DNA from: Tupaia tana
Taxonomy: Eukaryota > Chordata > Mammalia > Scandentia > Tupaiidae
DNA length: 64,000 nucleotides
Direction: 5' to 3'
NCBI GenBank assembly: GCA_026018925.1
Contig: JAKSZU010000003.1
Coordinates: 184,605,505 to 184,669,504, forward strand
In this document: positions 11,201-22,439 of the stretch, in pieces
How positions within the stretch are numbered: position 1 is the stretch's first letter
Layout of the letters: each line of letters starts with the position of its first letter
Translations under genes and position numbers: made by a program
The notes under the pieces: model-generated
What the model was told of the DNA's origin: nothing
The model's input: only the letters and a program-made list of their open reading frames with translations
The model's database searches: none

Positions 11201-11559
11201 TTAGACTCCATCTGGCAAGCAATGGTACTTCGATAAAAGGAAGTAGTAAACAATGCAAAGAAAGGCAGCGGAACCCCCAAACAAGGTATCCACACAGGAT
11301 GTTGATGAGCAGAATTTCCAGAATAATAATGATCTCTCTGACCTGGGGAACGATCAGTCTGTAACAGAGTAGAAAGAGGGTAGTAGAAGAAAGAAATCCA
11401 GAAATAAGAGTAATTGATTCATTATCTGTTGTATTGAGTATTTCGAAATAAAATTCTTGCTTTTTGATAGATATGATAGAGTTTAAAAAAATGTTAAGCA
11501 TATGGGAAGTTATACAACAAATTAAAATATTTTAAAGTTTTTTTTCACTTTGTGTTAAT

Positions 11560-11995
11560 TGTGTTAAAATTAAATCTTTTTAGTATACAGATCTACCTCT
11601 GTTGGAAATACACATAGTTGTGTAACCATCATAAGAACTACAACAGATCATCACTCCTCAGAATTCCATCTTTATCCAGATAGCTAATCCCTTCCTCACT
11701 GCTATTTCTGGCAACCGCTGATCAAGTGGGCTCCCTACTTTTGCCTTTATCCTAATGTCATGTAAATGGAATCACATAGTATATACATTTTAAGTCTGAC
11801 TTTAGTTTTTATTTAGTTTAATACATTTGTGATTAATTCATAGTTTTATACACATCAGTACTTTATTTCTTTTTTCCCTTTTTTTCTTTTTATTGCTGAT
11901 CCACTTTATGAATTTATCACAGTTGATTATTCATTTACTTGATTAAAGACATTTGATTTTTACCTATTTTTTGAGAGTACAAATAAAGTTTTATA
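11560..11995 (-). mobile_element. Old L1M-type LINE-1 3' fragment, antisense
   Basis: Contains gtgtaaccatcataagaac, ctggcaaccgctgatc, atgtaaatggaatcacata and, further on, stretches matching the order of mammalian L1M ORF2-end/3' UTR sequence in antisense. It is strongly diverged and consistent with a fragment older than the tSINEs. Confidence 0.65.
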
Positions 11996-12089
11996 TATTG
12001 TTAATTTTAATTTAAGAAAGCAAAATAATTGTATGAGATACAAAACAAACATGATACATAAGTTGATGAAAAATACATATATATGTAGT

Positions 12090-12106
12090 CTGAATATATA
12101 TATATA

Positions 12107-12139
<33 letters not shown>

Positions 12140-12172
12140 CATATATATACATACATATATATGTATAGTATG
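12090..12172. repeat. (TA)n/(TG)n microsatellite
   Basis: Alternating TA, TG and CATA units, such as tatatatatagtgtgtgtg. This produces frames of repeated Tyr/Ile/His/Thr that are not genes. Confidence 0.9.
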
Positions 12173-12483
12173 AGTAATGCAAATTCTATCACTTCAATCA
12201 AAGGTTTTTTTCCTAAGATAATGTGGAAGGGAAAGAGATTATTCAAGAGAACCAGTTCATAATTCCACCAGAAGACATTAGTAAAATGGTGTGTAAATTT
12301 ATAAATGAAGGAATAATAAAGCACTGATATGTATAAACGTAGACAAAAATATCAGAAAAATTACCTAAATGATTTAAATATTGCCTCCCTTGTAGAATTG
12401 AGAAGACTGGATCATGGAACTTCAGAATTCTTTTTCTTTTCTTTAATTTTTCTTTTGAGTTTTTAAAAGCCAATTAGTTCCCT

Positions 12484-12590
12484 GTGCTCTTTTCTGCAGC
12501 ACATATACTAAAATTAGAATGACACAGAGGATTAGCATGACCCCTACATGATGATAACACACTTATTCATAAAGTGTTCCACATTTGTTT
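12484..12590 (+). pseudogene. U6 snRNA retropseudogene
   Basis: The sequence follows U6 spliceosomal RNA end to end: gtgctc start, cagcacatatactaaaatt, acacagaggattagcatg, then a diverged middle and an agtgttccacattt end. It is followed by A's. The repeat gccaattagttcc flanks it at 12469-12481 and 12599-12611, so this is an LINE-1-mobilised copy rather than a functional gene. I see no U6-type upstream TATA or proximal element. Confidence 0.9.
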
Positions 12591-12773
12591 AAAAAAAGGC
12601 CAATTAGTTCCATTTAGATTTTTTATTATGTGCATCTATTAGTGTGATAGGAATTTTTTTAAGGTACTTTTTTTTTTCTCAGTAAGACATTAAGTAGTTC
12701 CTTCTATCATCTACCCAAATTTGCTCTTCTCTCCTTGGACCCACTTGTCCTCCTTTACTTTTTTCCCTAGTTT

Positions 12774-12777
<4 letters not shown>

Positions 12778-12812
<35 letters not shown>

Positions 12813-12823
12813 TGTGTGTGTGT
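12778..12823. repeat. (TG)n microsatellite
   Basis: A TG dinucleotide run with one TA interruption. It abuts the 3' side of the following reversed SINE. Confidence 0.95.
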
Positions 12824-12824
12824 T

Positions 12825-12996
12825 AAGTTTACTTATTAAGAGAGAGACAGGCAGGTACCCACAACAGGATCTTTACACCACAACCTTCCCCAACCTTACT
12901 CACACACCTGGTGTATACAAAGAGGCCTTAGGATGTGAACCAACGACCTTCCCATGTGGGTCTGGATATGTTACTACTGCACCATCATCTGACCCC
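12825..12996 (-). mobile_element. tSINE-B copy
   Basis: A reversed copy with aagagagagacaggcag tail sequence, acaacaggatctttacacc, the reversed B-box region and a head ending actgcaccatcatctgacccc, as in the copies at 8475 and 50451. The TG repeat may be grown from its tail. Confidence 0.7.
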
Positions 12997-13511
12997 TTCT
13001 TCATTCATTAAAAGCCCTTTTCTCCTTTGTTAAAAGAGTTATTGCCCTACTTGTTCTATAAAATTATCATCTTATTTTTGCCATTACTTCTTATAATTAT
13101 CATTTTACTCACCTTTTCCGGAGTTTTCTTATATGGGTGTGACGAAATGAAAGATGGTATTAGAAACCTAATGACTCACTTGATCACATGGATTTAAGAA
13201 AGGGCATAATGAAGATTTTAACTCATCAGAATGTTGCTCAAATCCAAATTTATAGTCTCAAATAATCTGACTCCATAATCCATCTACCACCAAAAAACAT
13301 AGTAATTCCCAGACCAAATTAAGTGATGTAGGGAGTTACTTAGGAGATTTAAGTTCCTGTCCTCTACAATAAAAGAAAGAAAAATAATATTTAGTCCAAA
13401 TCAGCAAAAACATTAAATGGCTCATGAAGAGAGGTTAAATAGTGAGTCAACTAAGGCCCCAGGAAATATGGAACATTGAAAACAGACTCAAATATGGAAT
13501 AAAACACCAAG

Positions 13512-13787
13512 GGGGACCAGCAGTTGGCGTAATGGCTATGCCGCTGGACTCCCATGTAGCTGACCATGGTTCAAATCCCGGTCCCAGAAGCTTAAACTCA
13601 TGCCAGGCGTGTGTGCGTGTGTGCCCAAGATCTCAAGAGGAGAATGGAGAAGAAGGGATTGTGGCATGGCCATCCCCCCAGGGGGTGATTTCCTGCTTTC
13701 TGTCTCTCTATCTTTCTCTGTTTTTCTGATGAGTGCACATGCCCTCTAGCAAAAACCTTTTTATAAAATATATTTTAAAAAAAGAAA
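13512..13787 (+). mobile_element. tSINE-A
   Basis: Full head (ggaccagcagttggcgtaat), B-box-like ggttcaaatccc, a CT-rich 3' part and an A-rich tail. TSD aaaacaccaagg (13501-13512) and aaaacatcaagg (13787-13798), one mismatch. Confidence 0.9.
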
Positions 13788-14260
13788 AAAACATCAAGGA
13801 ATTCAATGATGTGATCCCTTAGCAAGGCCAGAAGCTTCAGTAGGGAATGCAAGTAATTTTGCATGGCTTTGTTTATTTCCTTAAGGAATAATATATGACT
13901 ATATCTTTAAGATGTTTTCATTATATTAATATTTCAGTACTTTTGATTTAATAAATTTAATACATCTCTGGAATTTTCTAGGAGAAAAGAAATTGACACC
14001 AAGTAAGTTGAGATTGGGTAAAGTAGAGAATGTGTGTCAGAATATTTTCCAGGTTAATTGACACAAAGGAATCACATGTTACAGTAACACCAGGGTCAAA
14101 GCGTTCTTGTCTATCTGTAAAGTGTTAGAGACCTTATGGGCGTTTAACATGTTATGGGCATTCCCTAGATTGCCTACCAAGTGGTCTTTTAAGAATTCTC
14201 TTAAGGAGGATTAAGGCTACAGTTCAAGATATAAGTTTCTAATTGAAATGTAATTTACAG

Positions 14261-14552
14261 GGACCAGGAGATGGCATAATGGTTATGTTGCTGGACTCTC
14301 ATGTAGTTAACCATGGTTCAAGTCCCATGGTTCAAGTCCCAGGCCTGGTGGTTTAAAATTCATGCCAACTGTGAGTACATGCAAGACCAAAATCCCAAGA
14401 GGAATACGGAGAAGGAATCCTCGCTGGGGGTGATATCTTGTTTTCTGTCTCTCTGTCTTTTTCTATCTCTCTTCTATCTCTCTGGCAAGCGCATAAGCTC
14501 TAAATAAAAATCTTTCTATCATCTATCTATCTATCTATGTATCTATCTATCT
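14261..14552 (+). mobile_element. tSINE-A with duplicated B box and (ATCT)n tail
   Basis: The B-box segment ccatggttcaagtc is present twice in tandem (14311-14324, 14325-14338). The tail ends in an ATCT repeat (14508-14552). TSD atgtaatttacag (14248-14260) and atgtaatttatag (14553-14565). Confidence 0.88.
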
Positions 14553-14747
14553 ATGTAATTTATAGATGCCTCCTAGTTAAATGAACTGCAGTTAAATATT
14601 GCTATATTAGCCAAAGTTTAATTTGCCTTTAAGCTAACATGTTTTTCTGAACTTCTACCATATTTTAATTCATATATTTGTAGCATTCCATCCTTTTACA
14701 TACTTTTTAAAAAGAAAAACAAAAAAAAGTACATTAAATATGCATTG

Positions 14748-14998
14748 GTTGGTCAGCAGATGGCATAGTGTTTAAGGTATTGGATTCCCACATGGTGGAG
14801 TCCTGGACCTGAAGGCTTGAAACTTATGCTGGTCTGCATGTGTGCATGCCCAAAATTCCAGGAGGAGAATGGAGGAGAAGGAACTGTTTTGTGGCCATCT
14901 CCCCGGGGGGTGGGGAGTGGGTTCTCATTTTCCCTCTTTGTGTCTCTCCAGCAAGCACACACACCATATGGCAAAAACTAAAAAAAAGAAAAAATAAA
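14748..14998 (+). mobile_element. tSINE-A, diverged, B-box deletion
   Basis: Head ggtcagcagatggcatagtg, then cacatggtggagtcctgg, where most of the B box is missing. The internal cccaaaattccagg block, CT-rich tail and A-rich end are present. Confidence 0.8.
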
Positions 14999-15137
14999 TT
15001 GAATCCTTATGATTATTTTTGCTTTTTAGCAGAAAACAAGAATGCTGAAATAATGAAAAAGTAAACACACATTTTAAAAAGCACAATCTTAGAACAATCC
15101 ATATCTTACTATATACTATCATTTTAAAAATATCTCA

Positions 15138-15366
15138 GGGCCAAATAATGGTACAGTGGTGAAATGTGATACTCTATGGGAAGGTTCCGAGCTGTGTCCA
15201 GACACACACACTGGGCAAACTCATGTCCATGGTCCAGGGTGGGCCAAAGCTGCAGTGTGGGGGGAGGTAGATTATAGTATCAAGACCCTGTCAGGAGTGC
15301 TATTTCTCTGTCTTTCTCACTTGTGAGTGTGTTCGTGTGTACACACTCACGGGAGAAAAAAGATAC
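15138..15366 (+). mobile_element. tSINE-B copy 1 of an adjacent pair
   Basis: Head gggccaaataatggtacag, then tatgggaaggttccgagctg, ccagggtgggccaaagctg, a CT-rich tract and an A tail. Near-repeats ttttaaaaatatctca (15122-15137) and ctttaaaataatctca (15367-15382) are a decayed TSD. Confidence 0.75.
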
Positions 15367-15387
15367 TTTAAAATAATCTCATATTCA

Positions 15388-15640
15388 GGGGCCAGATGAT
15401 GGTAAAGCAGTAAAGCACAAGACACTGTGAAGTAACCCCATATGGGAAGGTTCACAGTTGAAGTTCAAAGCCTCCCTAAGTACACTGGGCAAATGTGTGA
15501 CCATGACCCAGGGCTACATGAAGGCTGGGAGTGGATCACAGTGTCAGGACCCTGTTTGACGTTCTCTCTCTCTCTCTCTCTTTCTCTCTCCCTCCTGCTC
15601 TGTCTCTCTTGCTTATGGAAGAAATAAATATACTAACAAA
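15388..15640 (+). mobile_element. tSINE-B copy 2 of an adjacent pair
   Basis: Head ggggccagatgatggtaaag, tatgggaaggttcacagttg, acccagggctacatgaaggc, CT-rich tract 15563-15598, and an A-rich end. Same orientation and family as the copy about 20 bp upstream. Confidence 0.75.
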
Positions 15641-16839
15641 TATCAGATTCATTATCTCATTAATTATCTGCAGTACATCTGACTTGTCCTCTGAGCAGAA
15701 GAATCTGCTAATTAGTAGAGATACGAAATTTTAAAAATTTGGTGTGTTGTTTAGTCTATAGACCCATGTCAAGTTTTGACTCTACTGCTTAGGTACATCA
15801 CATAGCTCCTCTTGATTTCAGAATCTTTATTTGCAAAATTATATCAATAATATGTAAAGCTTCACATAGATTTTATGAAAATTAATGAGTCCCTTAAACA
15901 AGGACCAGTAAGTATATTATTCATTTTTTATATCCTCAGTCCCCGAATTATTCTGTAAAGTAGTTTGTAATTAATGTATTTCTAAAAAGGCCAATAAAAC
16001 ATTATACATTAAAGGTAGACTTAATTTTAGTGTGCTTGGCTTAATTGTGATTTGCAGATATTGTGTTTTTTAAAAGATGGAAGTTTGCATCAACCCTGCA
16101 TCAGTCAGGTCTATCAACCCCATTTTCCAGCAGCATGTGCTTGCTTTGTGCCTCTGTGTCACATCGCGGTAATTCTTGCAATATTTCAGACTTCTCCATT
16201 ATTATTGCTTCTGTGATGGTGACCGGTGGTGGCCAGTGACCTTTGATGTCACTATTGTATTCATGATTTTTCAGGGTGTCATGCATGAGATCATATACAA
16301 TGGCAAACAATCAGGAAAGGTGTGTGCTCCAATTGTTCCACCAACCAGCGGCTTCTGTCTTTCTCTTCCACTCCTTTTGCATTCCCTATTCCCCAAAGAC
16401 ATTGCTATTAAGCCAATTAACATCCCCACAATATCCCCATTAGGTGCTCAAATGAAAGGGAGAGTCACGCATCTCTCCTTCTAATCCAAAAGCCAGACAT
16501 TATTAAGCTTATGGAGTAAGTCATGCCAAAAACTGAGCTGGGTCAAAAGTTAGTTCTCTTGTGCCAAACAGCCAAGTCATGAATGCCAAGGATAAATTCT
16601 TGATGTGGTACTCCACTGAAGACACAAATGATAAGAAAGAAAAACAGCCTTACTGCTGATTAGGAGAGATTTTAGTGATCTGGATAAATCAAACCACCAC
16701 CACATTCCTGTGTCAAAGACTAATGCAGAGCAAGGTCTTAACTGTGCATTTCTGTAAAGTTGGAGGAATGTGAGGAGCCAAAGAAAAAGTAATCTAAAGC
16801 TAGCAGAGTTTAGCTGATGAGGTTTAAGAAGCCATTTCT

Positions 16840-17561
16840 CTTACACTGCTGGTGGGAATACAAACTGGTCCAGCCACTGTGGAGAACAATTTGGAGATTC
16901 CTCAAAAATCTACAAATAGAACTACCATATGATCCAGCAATCCCACTCCTTGGTATCTACCCAAAGGACAGAAGAATATTTAATTGGAAAAGTGCTTGCA
17001 CATCTATGTTTATCGCAGCACTATTCACAATTGCTAAGTCATGGAAACAACCCAAATGCCCACGAACAGATGAATGGATAGAAAAACTGTGGCTCATATA
17101 CTCTATGGAATACTATTCAACCATAAAAAAAAAAGCAAAACAAAACAAAACAACAAATCCTGGCTTTTGACAGGAAGTGGATGAATATGGAAGATTTACT
17201 GCTGAGTGAAGCAAGCCAGGCTATGAAGGAGAAGCATTGTATGTCTCCACTTAATATATACTGAGTGTCTGCACTCTATGACTGAAATTGATTAACTAAA
17301 GGATACAGAAACACAGTATATAGATGTAATTACCAGATGTACTGTGTGTGAAAGACGAGGGCCTGAGGAAGGACATTTAGAAGAACAATAGGGAGGCAAA
17401 ACTTTAATGGGACATAGAAATGTGGATTATCTGTTGAAGATATTTTATAGTTTTATCAATTGTACTAGGGAGAAATGTTCACCTGTTGAAATATTCATTT
17501 TGTAAGCTAAACAATGTGATTAAATGTATAAAATAAAATAAAATAATGGAGAAAAAAGGAA
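16840..17561 (+). mobile_element. LINE-1 3' end, 5' truncated, nested in Tigger1
   Basis: The open frame from 16817 encodes the C-terminal part of L1 ORF2p: WWEYKLVQPLWRTIWRFL, then LPYDPAIPLLGIYPKD, then MEYYSTIKK. It is followed by a short 3' UTR and an AAAATAAAAT tail at 17530-17546. TSD aagaagccatttct (16826-16839) and aagaagtcatttct (17562-17575), 13 of 14 identical. The truncation leaves no reverse transcriptase, so this copy is dead. Confidence 0.93.
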
Positions 17562-17776
17562 AAGAAGTCATTTCTATAACACAAAAATGCCAGGTGGAAC
17601 AGCCAGTGCTAATATAGAAGCAGGAACAACTTATCTGGAAGGTAATCAACAAAGGGGGCTACATTAAATAACAGATTTTCAATATAGGCAAAACAGCCTT
17701 ATATTGGAAGATGGGGCCATTTAAAACTTTAGTAGCTAGAAAGGAGAAATCAATGCCTGGCTTCAAAGCTTCAAGG

Positions 17777-18012
17777 AGGGGCCAGCCAGTGCCATGGTGG
17801 TTGAGGCAGCTAGATTCCATGTGGTCAAGTGAGTAGTAGCTGAATCCCAGACCTGGTGGCTTAAAAAACATGCCAGGCATGTCTGCATGCATGCCCAAAA
17901 TCCCGAGAGGAAAATGGAGAAGGGATCTGGGCATGGCTATTCTCTCTGGGTTGATTTCTCACTTTCCCTCTGTCTCTTTCTCTGTATCTATCTCAGCACA
18001 CACACCCAACAG
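17777..18012 (+). mobile_element. tSINE-C nested in Tigger1
   Basis: Head ggggccagccagtgccatgg with tggttgaggcagctagattc, middle cccaaaatcccgagaggaaa and a CT-rich tract. It separates two Tigger1 blocks. The A tail is nearly lost. Confidence 0.8.
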
Positions 18013-18275
18013 TGAAACCATCACTCACGTCAGTTGGAATCCATCAATGTTGATAAAGATTACAATTCACTGACAGCTAAAATAATTATTGGGATGTATT
18101 AGATATATTAAAAAAAGTTTCATTAAGGTATGCACATTGCTTTTTAAACATAATGTTATTGCAAACTTAATAGAGTACAAAATAAAACCTATGTGCACTG
18201 GAAAACCAAAAATCTCAAGTGACTCACTTTATTTGCAATGCTTTGTTGTAGTGGTCTGGAATGTACCTGCATAAT

Positions 18276-19043
18276 TTAACAGCCGGATGTTAACAAGATA
18301 ATCTCTCTCTCTCTCTTTTTTTTTAACCAATGTTGTTTGTTTTAAGATTTTATTATACACATTTCCTGTCTTTTCTATAATAGTCAATTGAATTTTTTTT
18401 CTTGAGAATATCAGGATTTGAAAATGACACTTACTAAACAACATGGTGATTAAAAAGTAATGTGACTGAAATAGTCTGTAGAGAGCATGCAATTCAGAGT
18501 TGAACACATCAAATTCTCCCCTTTACATTCCCATGCAGGGCTATAGAGGTGCTGATTGCTGCAATTTCTCTGTATTTCTTCTTCTGAGAAGTTTGCAGTA
18601 GAAGTACATCATGTATGCTATGTCTCATTTGACTCAGCGTACTTAGTTTATGATAGAGGGTTAGGTGATTGGGTTGACCAAGTGTCAAAAATAGACCTAT
18701 TTCCTAAGATTTTCACCTATATATTTTAAAATATATCCCAATTATTAGCTTATAAATAAAATTCTCTTTAAACTTGGTTTTGCCCTATTTTGTCTGCACT
18801 TCAGAATACTCCTTTAGGAAACCAGGTGGTAAAATGGTCTCAAGTGAATTAGGAATGACAGTGAGTATATTTAAATGGAAGAAACAGATCCAAGTGAAAT
18901 ATATCTCATAGGAACTAAGTGGCAGACAGGTGTAAGGTGTTAAAATGACTTGTATTTAAATAACAACTGGATCCACAATGAGAACACAGAAATAGAAACC
19001 ATGAACTATCTTGAGCTGATCTAGAAAGAAGGAAATAAGTATT
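18276..19043. other. No recognisable gene or repeat
   Basis: AT-rich sequence with a short CT/T run at 18302-18325. No exon or RNA hallmarks seen. Confidence 0.5.
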
Positions 19044-19180
19044 GGGTCAGCAGGTGGTGTGGTGGTTGAGGCGCTGGACTCCTACTTGGCCAATCATGGT
19101 TCAAGTCCTGAACCTGGTGGCTTGCTTTCTCACTTTCCCTCCCTCTCAATCCTCTCTAGTCAAATATAAATTTAAAAAAG
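19044..19180 (+). mobile_element. A-short SINE
   Basis: Head gggtcagcaggtggtgtggt followed by ggttgaggcgctggactcc, B box ggttcaagtcctg, then directly cttgctttctcactttccc and an A-rich tail, the short architecture of this subfamily. It is the last tSINE-A relative before a 10-kb gap. Confidence 0.85.
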
Positions 19181-20590
19181 TTCTTAAAAAAAATTATTCT
19201 GAAAAAGAAAGTAATTGTTAACTAAAAAGACATAGAGGTCAAAAAGAAATAGTACTTACCTGGAAAACAAAGTATTGTAATTCAGGACAGTCCCATTCAT
19301 GTCTTATAAGGCAAGCAGCATGAGAAGTGTTTTGTTTTGCTCTTTTTTTATATATATAGTGGACTTATATGAAAGTTGTTTTCAGAGGTCGTTCATTGGC
19401 TGGGTAAAAATCCAAAATTGTAAACCTACCGTGACTATTGAATTAGGGAACTTCCAGCTGAGAATGTTGAAGGACAACTGATCCTGACTTCAGTTATTTA
19501 TCCAAGTGCACTGGAACATTCTGTGGTTTAACCCTTAGCAGGTGTGAATGCAATCCTTTTGCAATCTCCTGGTTCCATTTTAGAAAGCCTTAACCTAGTT
19601 CATTTTCTTCTATACAACATAAACTAGCAAATGGAATCCACTAATTGTCCAAATTTAGTAATAAAGAATGTATTTGTATATTCAATTTTAAAATGTAGAC
19701 TAGTATAATCTCTCTAAGCGACTTTCATAATTCATCCTCAACTTATACTTGTATATCCCAAATTATGCACCTCTGTTTAGTTATGGTGGTCAAGTAGATG
19801 GTAACCAACTTGAAAGCATATAGACTGATAAGAACTAAGGATTCCTCTGGCATCTGATTCTGTGAAATCAGTCTTTTTTTGAAACACTTCTACTAGAATA
19901 TTCCTATGAACTGCCTCTTTGTTCTAAACAACACATAAATCTACATGCATTGCTAATTACTTTTTTAGGCATTGCTGATCTAAAGGGTGCATCTAATGTT
20001 TTAAAGAAAAACAAATTAACGTACTGTTCTAAGAAAAAAAAAACAGATGTTTTAGTGATGAACTTAATTAATATTTGCAGCAAAATATTCAGGTAGAGTT
20101 TGTTTAGGTAAGTGATAATCCACCAAACTGGGCAATATTCTAATCAATATCTATAGTTATAATAAAAAAGGCATAATTCCTGTCTTATTTTATGGAAATA
20201 GATGAGCTGTTCATTAATGTAAAAGAAGTCAGAGCATTTTCTCAGGGGAGCTTTTAAGAGGCATGCTTTAGGAGTTTTGAAGTAAGACTTGAGAACCAGC
20301 TTTGGTTAAAATCCAATATTCACATTTTCATTTTGTTTCCTCTTAGTAAATACATAGAAGCGTCAAGCTAGTGTTCTTTGTTACATTCAAATAGGATCCA
20401 TTTCTTAAAAAGAAAATGGGAATCCAATAAAGAATTAAACAGATAATATAATCTTGTGTAATGCATCCATGGATAATACCAATGTCATAATGCCTGCATT
20501 GATAATAGAAAGCATGTTGCATGGACAAATTGTAGTAAGTAGGAATTAATTCATCCTAAAGAAAAATGATTTTAACTTAAATCCTATGTA
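19181..20590. other. SINE-free stretch, nothing named
   Basis: Start of the SINE-poor block. No repeat recognised. Contains the first copy (20191-20212) of a 22-bp sequence repeated at 20966-20987. Confidence 0.5.
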
Positions 20591-20615
20591 ATTTATTAAT
20601 ATCTGTCTTTCTCAG

Positions 20616-20888
20616 CCCTTGGAGAGGGTTAAGCAGGGAGCTTGGTGACGTTAAGAGTTATTCTAAAAGATGATGGCCAGCAGTAGGTCAGGGGTCTCAT
20701 CTACAATCTGAAAGGTCGTTCTTCAAGAATCTTACTCCAAGAGTGACTGCTTCCTCTGAGGCTGGGCAAACTCTCTTGCAGCTCAGCCATGCTGACCCAC
20801 AGTGAGGGAAAGTTGGTCCTAACAGACAGCTGTCCTGAGTGTGCAGGCAGGAAATGAGCAGAGCAAAGGCGCAAACCGGAGAAAGCAG
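20616..20888 (+). other. Exon-like segment bounded by splice consensus, noncoding
   Basis: A strong acceptor-like sequence (atctgtctttctcag, AG at 20614-20615) and a donor-like caggtaaga (GT at 20889-20890) bound 273 bp with higher GC than the flanks. All three plus frames contain stops, so it would be untranslated or lncRNA exon material. It includes a ggtgacgttaag CRE-like motif. No neighbouring exon can be paired with it here, so this is a weak prediction. Confidence 0.25.
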
Positions 20889-22083
20889 GTAAGACCAGCA
20901 ATACAGGAGTCGACTAAGCCTCATTAATTTTCCATTTACTAGACATGTAGGTAGTTGTCATATTGTATGGAAATAGATGAGCTGTTCTTAAATTACATTT
21001 AATTTTCTCAGGAATAAAATAAACGAAATTTACAAAGCTTGAAGCCAAAAATTTCTAGACTCCATTCTGATTATCTGGATTTATTTGTAAATTTGGTAAA
21101 TATATGCTTTCATGTCTCAAATGACACTGACTGTAGGGGTTCAGTTGGCTCTGTGCCAATGGAACATTTGAAATAGCTTTAAACTTGAGCTTAAAAAGCC
21201 GTCTTTGTCAACTCTGTGACCTGGCACTAAAACTGCTTCCTCAGAGTAAGACCCTGATCCAGTTTCTTCTCACAGCCCCATGTGGAAGGAAATTTGAATA
21301 AGCCTAACCCACTGCCTCTCCTCCACCCCCTTTTCAACCCCAATTAAGTTGTTTTCATGTTACAGAGCAGTGCAGAGGACAAGTTATTAACATGGATTTT
21401 AGAAGGCAATAGGGTAGATTGTCATTGTTACATTTTAGGTGTTAGCAGTAAAACGAATGTTTAAATTTTCTTAAATAAAAAATCTTGAAAGAAAGTTAAA
21501 TGCAAAGTCTGGCAAGGCACCAGAGGCTTCAAAAGTGTCTTGTGAACATTATGGTTTCCATGGCAACATTTTCTTGTCCAAAGAGTTTCTTATTTCTTCC
21601 TAATTTATGTAGCATAAGATATTACTATTTATTTTGACCTGTAGACCCAAAGTACTACTTATTACATGCACAATGAAATTATAATTTGAAATGCTGATTC
21701 ATTAGTGTTATTTCTTATGACTTACCTTGAAATTTTGCTATCTGTCTGCCATATATCCAGCAATATGTGTGGATCTTATTCTATAAAACCTGAGTATTAA
21801 ATAGTTTTTGGTAAATATACTTTTGATAGGCAAGATGAGATATTAAAATGAATTCTAAATATACTCTCCTATTTCTTCAGCTATTTTAAACTACTCAACT
21901 TTAGCTTCGAGAATTTGGTTGAACAATAACAGTTTCTTTCCTTGGATATATATTTTATAGACTTTCGAGGTGAGAAGCAAAAATTTCACTTTATTGGAAA
22001 CTTCTGAAAATATTTTTTTTGCCAGTTTTGGGGTTGTATCTTTTGCTGATGACTCTTGGCATTGCACATGCAAATTCACTCCA

Positions 22084-22240
22084 TCAACAAATGCTTATTG
22101 AGCACCTGTAAGCTAAGTATCTCCTAGGTGCTACAGGGAACACAAAGCTTCTAGGAAAAAGGCCTTGACTTCAGTTAATGAAGCATCTAGTTGAGATAAA
22201 ATACCAAAGACTAATATGATTTAATACTAGAGAATTAAAA
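22084..22240 (-). repeat. L2-like or similar ancient LINE 3' end, antisense
   Basis: caacaaatgcttattgagca followed by a ctaggtgctacagggaacac segment matches the antisense tail of ancient mammalian LINEs. Further assignment is not safe by eye. Confidence 0.45.
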
Positions 22241-22254
22241 AACAAACAAATGAA

Positions 22255-22435
22255 AAACATGACTGCAAATAGCCATAGCTTATGTCTCACACTGTTCTAA
22301 GAACATCCTGTTTACCATATTATTGTTTTTGTTACTATTCTCTTTTTAGAGAAGAGAAAAATAAACTTTACTGGGTAATATCAAGTGAGAAAGACAGAAT
22401 TTGAATTTGTCTCACCATAAAACTCTAAACCCTAA
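22255..22435 (+). repeat. Possible MIR remnant
   Basis: The order gctta, cactgttctaagaacat, a gap, then gaagagaaaaataaac and a late gacagaatttgaatttgt is MIR-like but highly diverged. Confidence 0.3.
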
Positions 22436-22439
22436 TCTT

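Larger units (their letters stand above)
16030..18275 (+). mobile_element. Tigger1-like DNA transposon, decayed and interrupted
   Basis: Three collinear blocks (16030-16839, 17562-17776, 18013-18275) follow the order of mammalian Tigger1: left UTR (gcagatattgtgttttttaa, agcatgtgcttgctttgtgc), transposase 5' region (aaaaacagccttactgctga; atgaggtttaagaagccat), transposase middle (ggctacattaaataacagat, aatgcctggcttcaaagctt), then a jump to the right UTR (aatgttattgcaaacttaat, gtggtctggaatgtacctgc). Most of the transposase 3' half is missing and the reading frame is broken throughout, so it is inactive. Joining the flanks of the L1 and the SINE restores Tigger order. Confidence 0.85.

Noticed and set aside
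12007-12324. Tyr/Ile/His/Thr repeat frame
   Set aside because: Translation of the TA/TG microsatellite and AT-rich flanks.
12484-12590. Functional U6 gene
   Set aside because: Diverged interior, flanking TSDs and no upstream snRNA promoter elements.
16176-16484. 102-codon plus-strand frame
   Set aside because: Lies in the Tigger1 left region, which is untranslated or frame-broken in the transposon.
16817-17170. 117-codon plus-strand frame as a host gene
   Set aside because: It is the C-terminal end of L1 ORF2p in a truncated L1.
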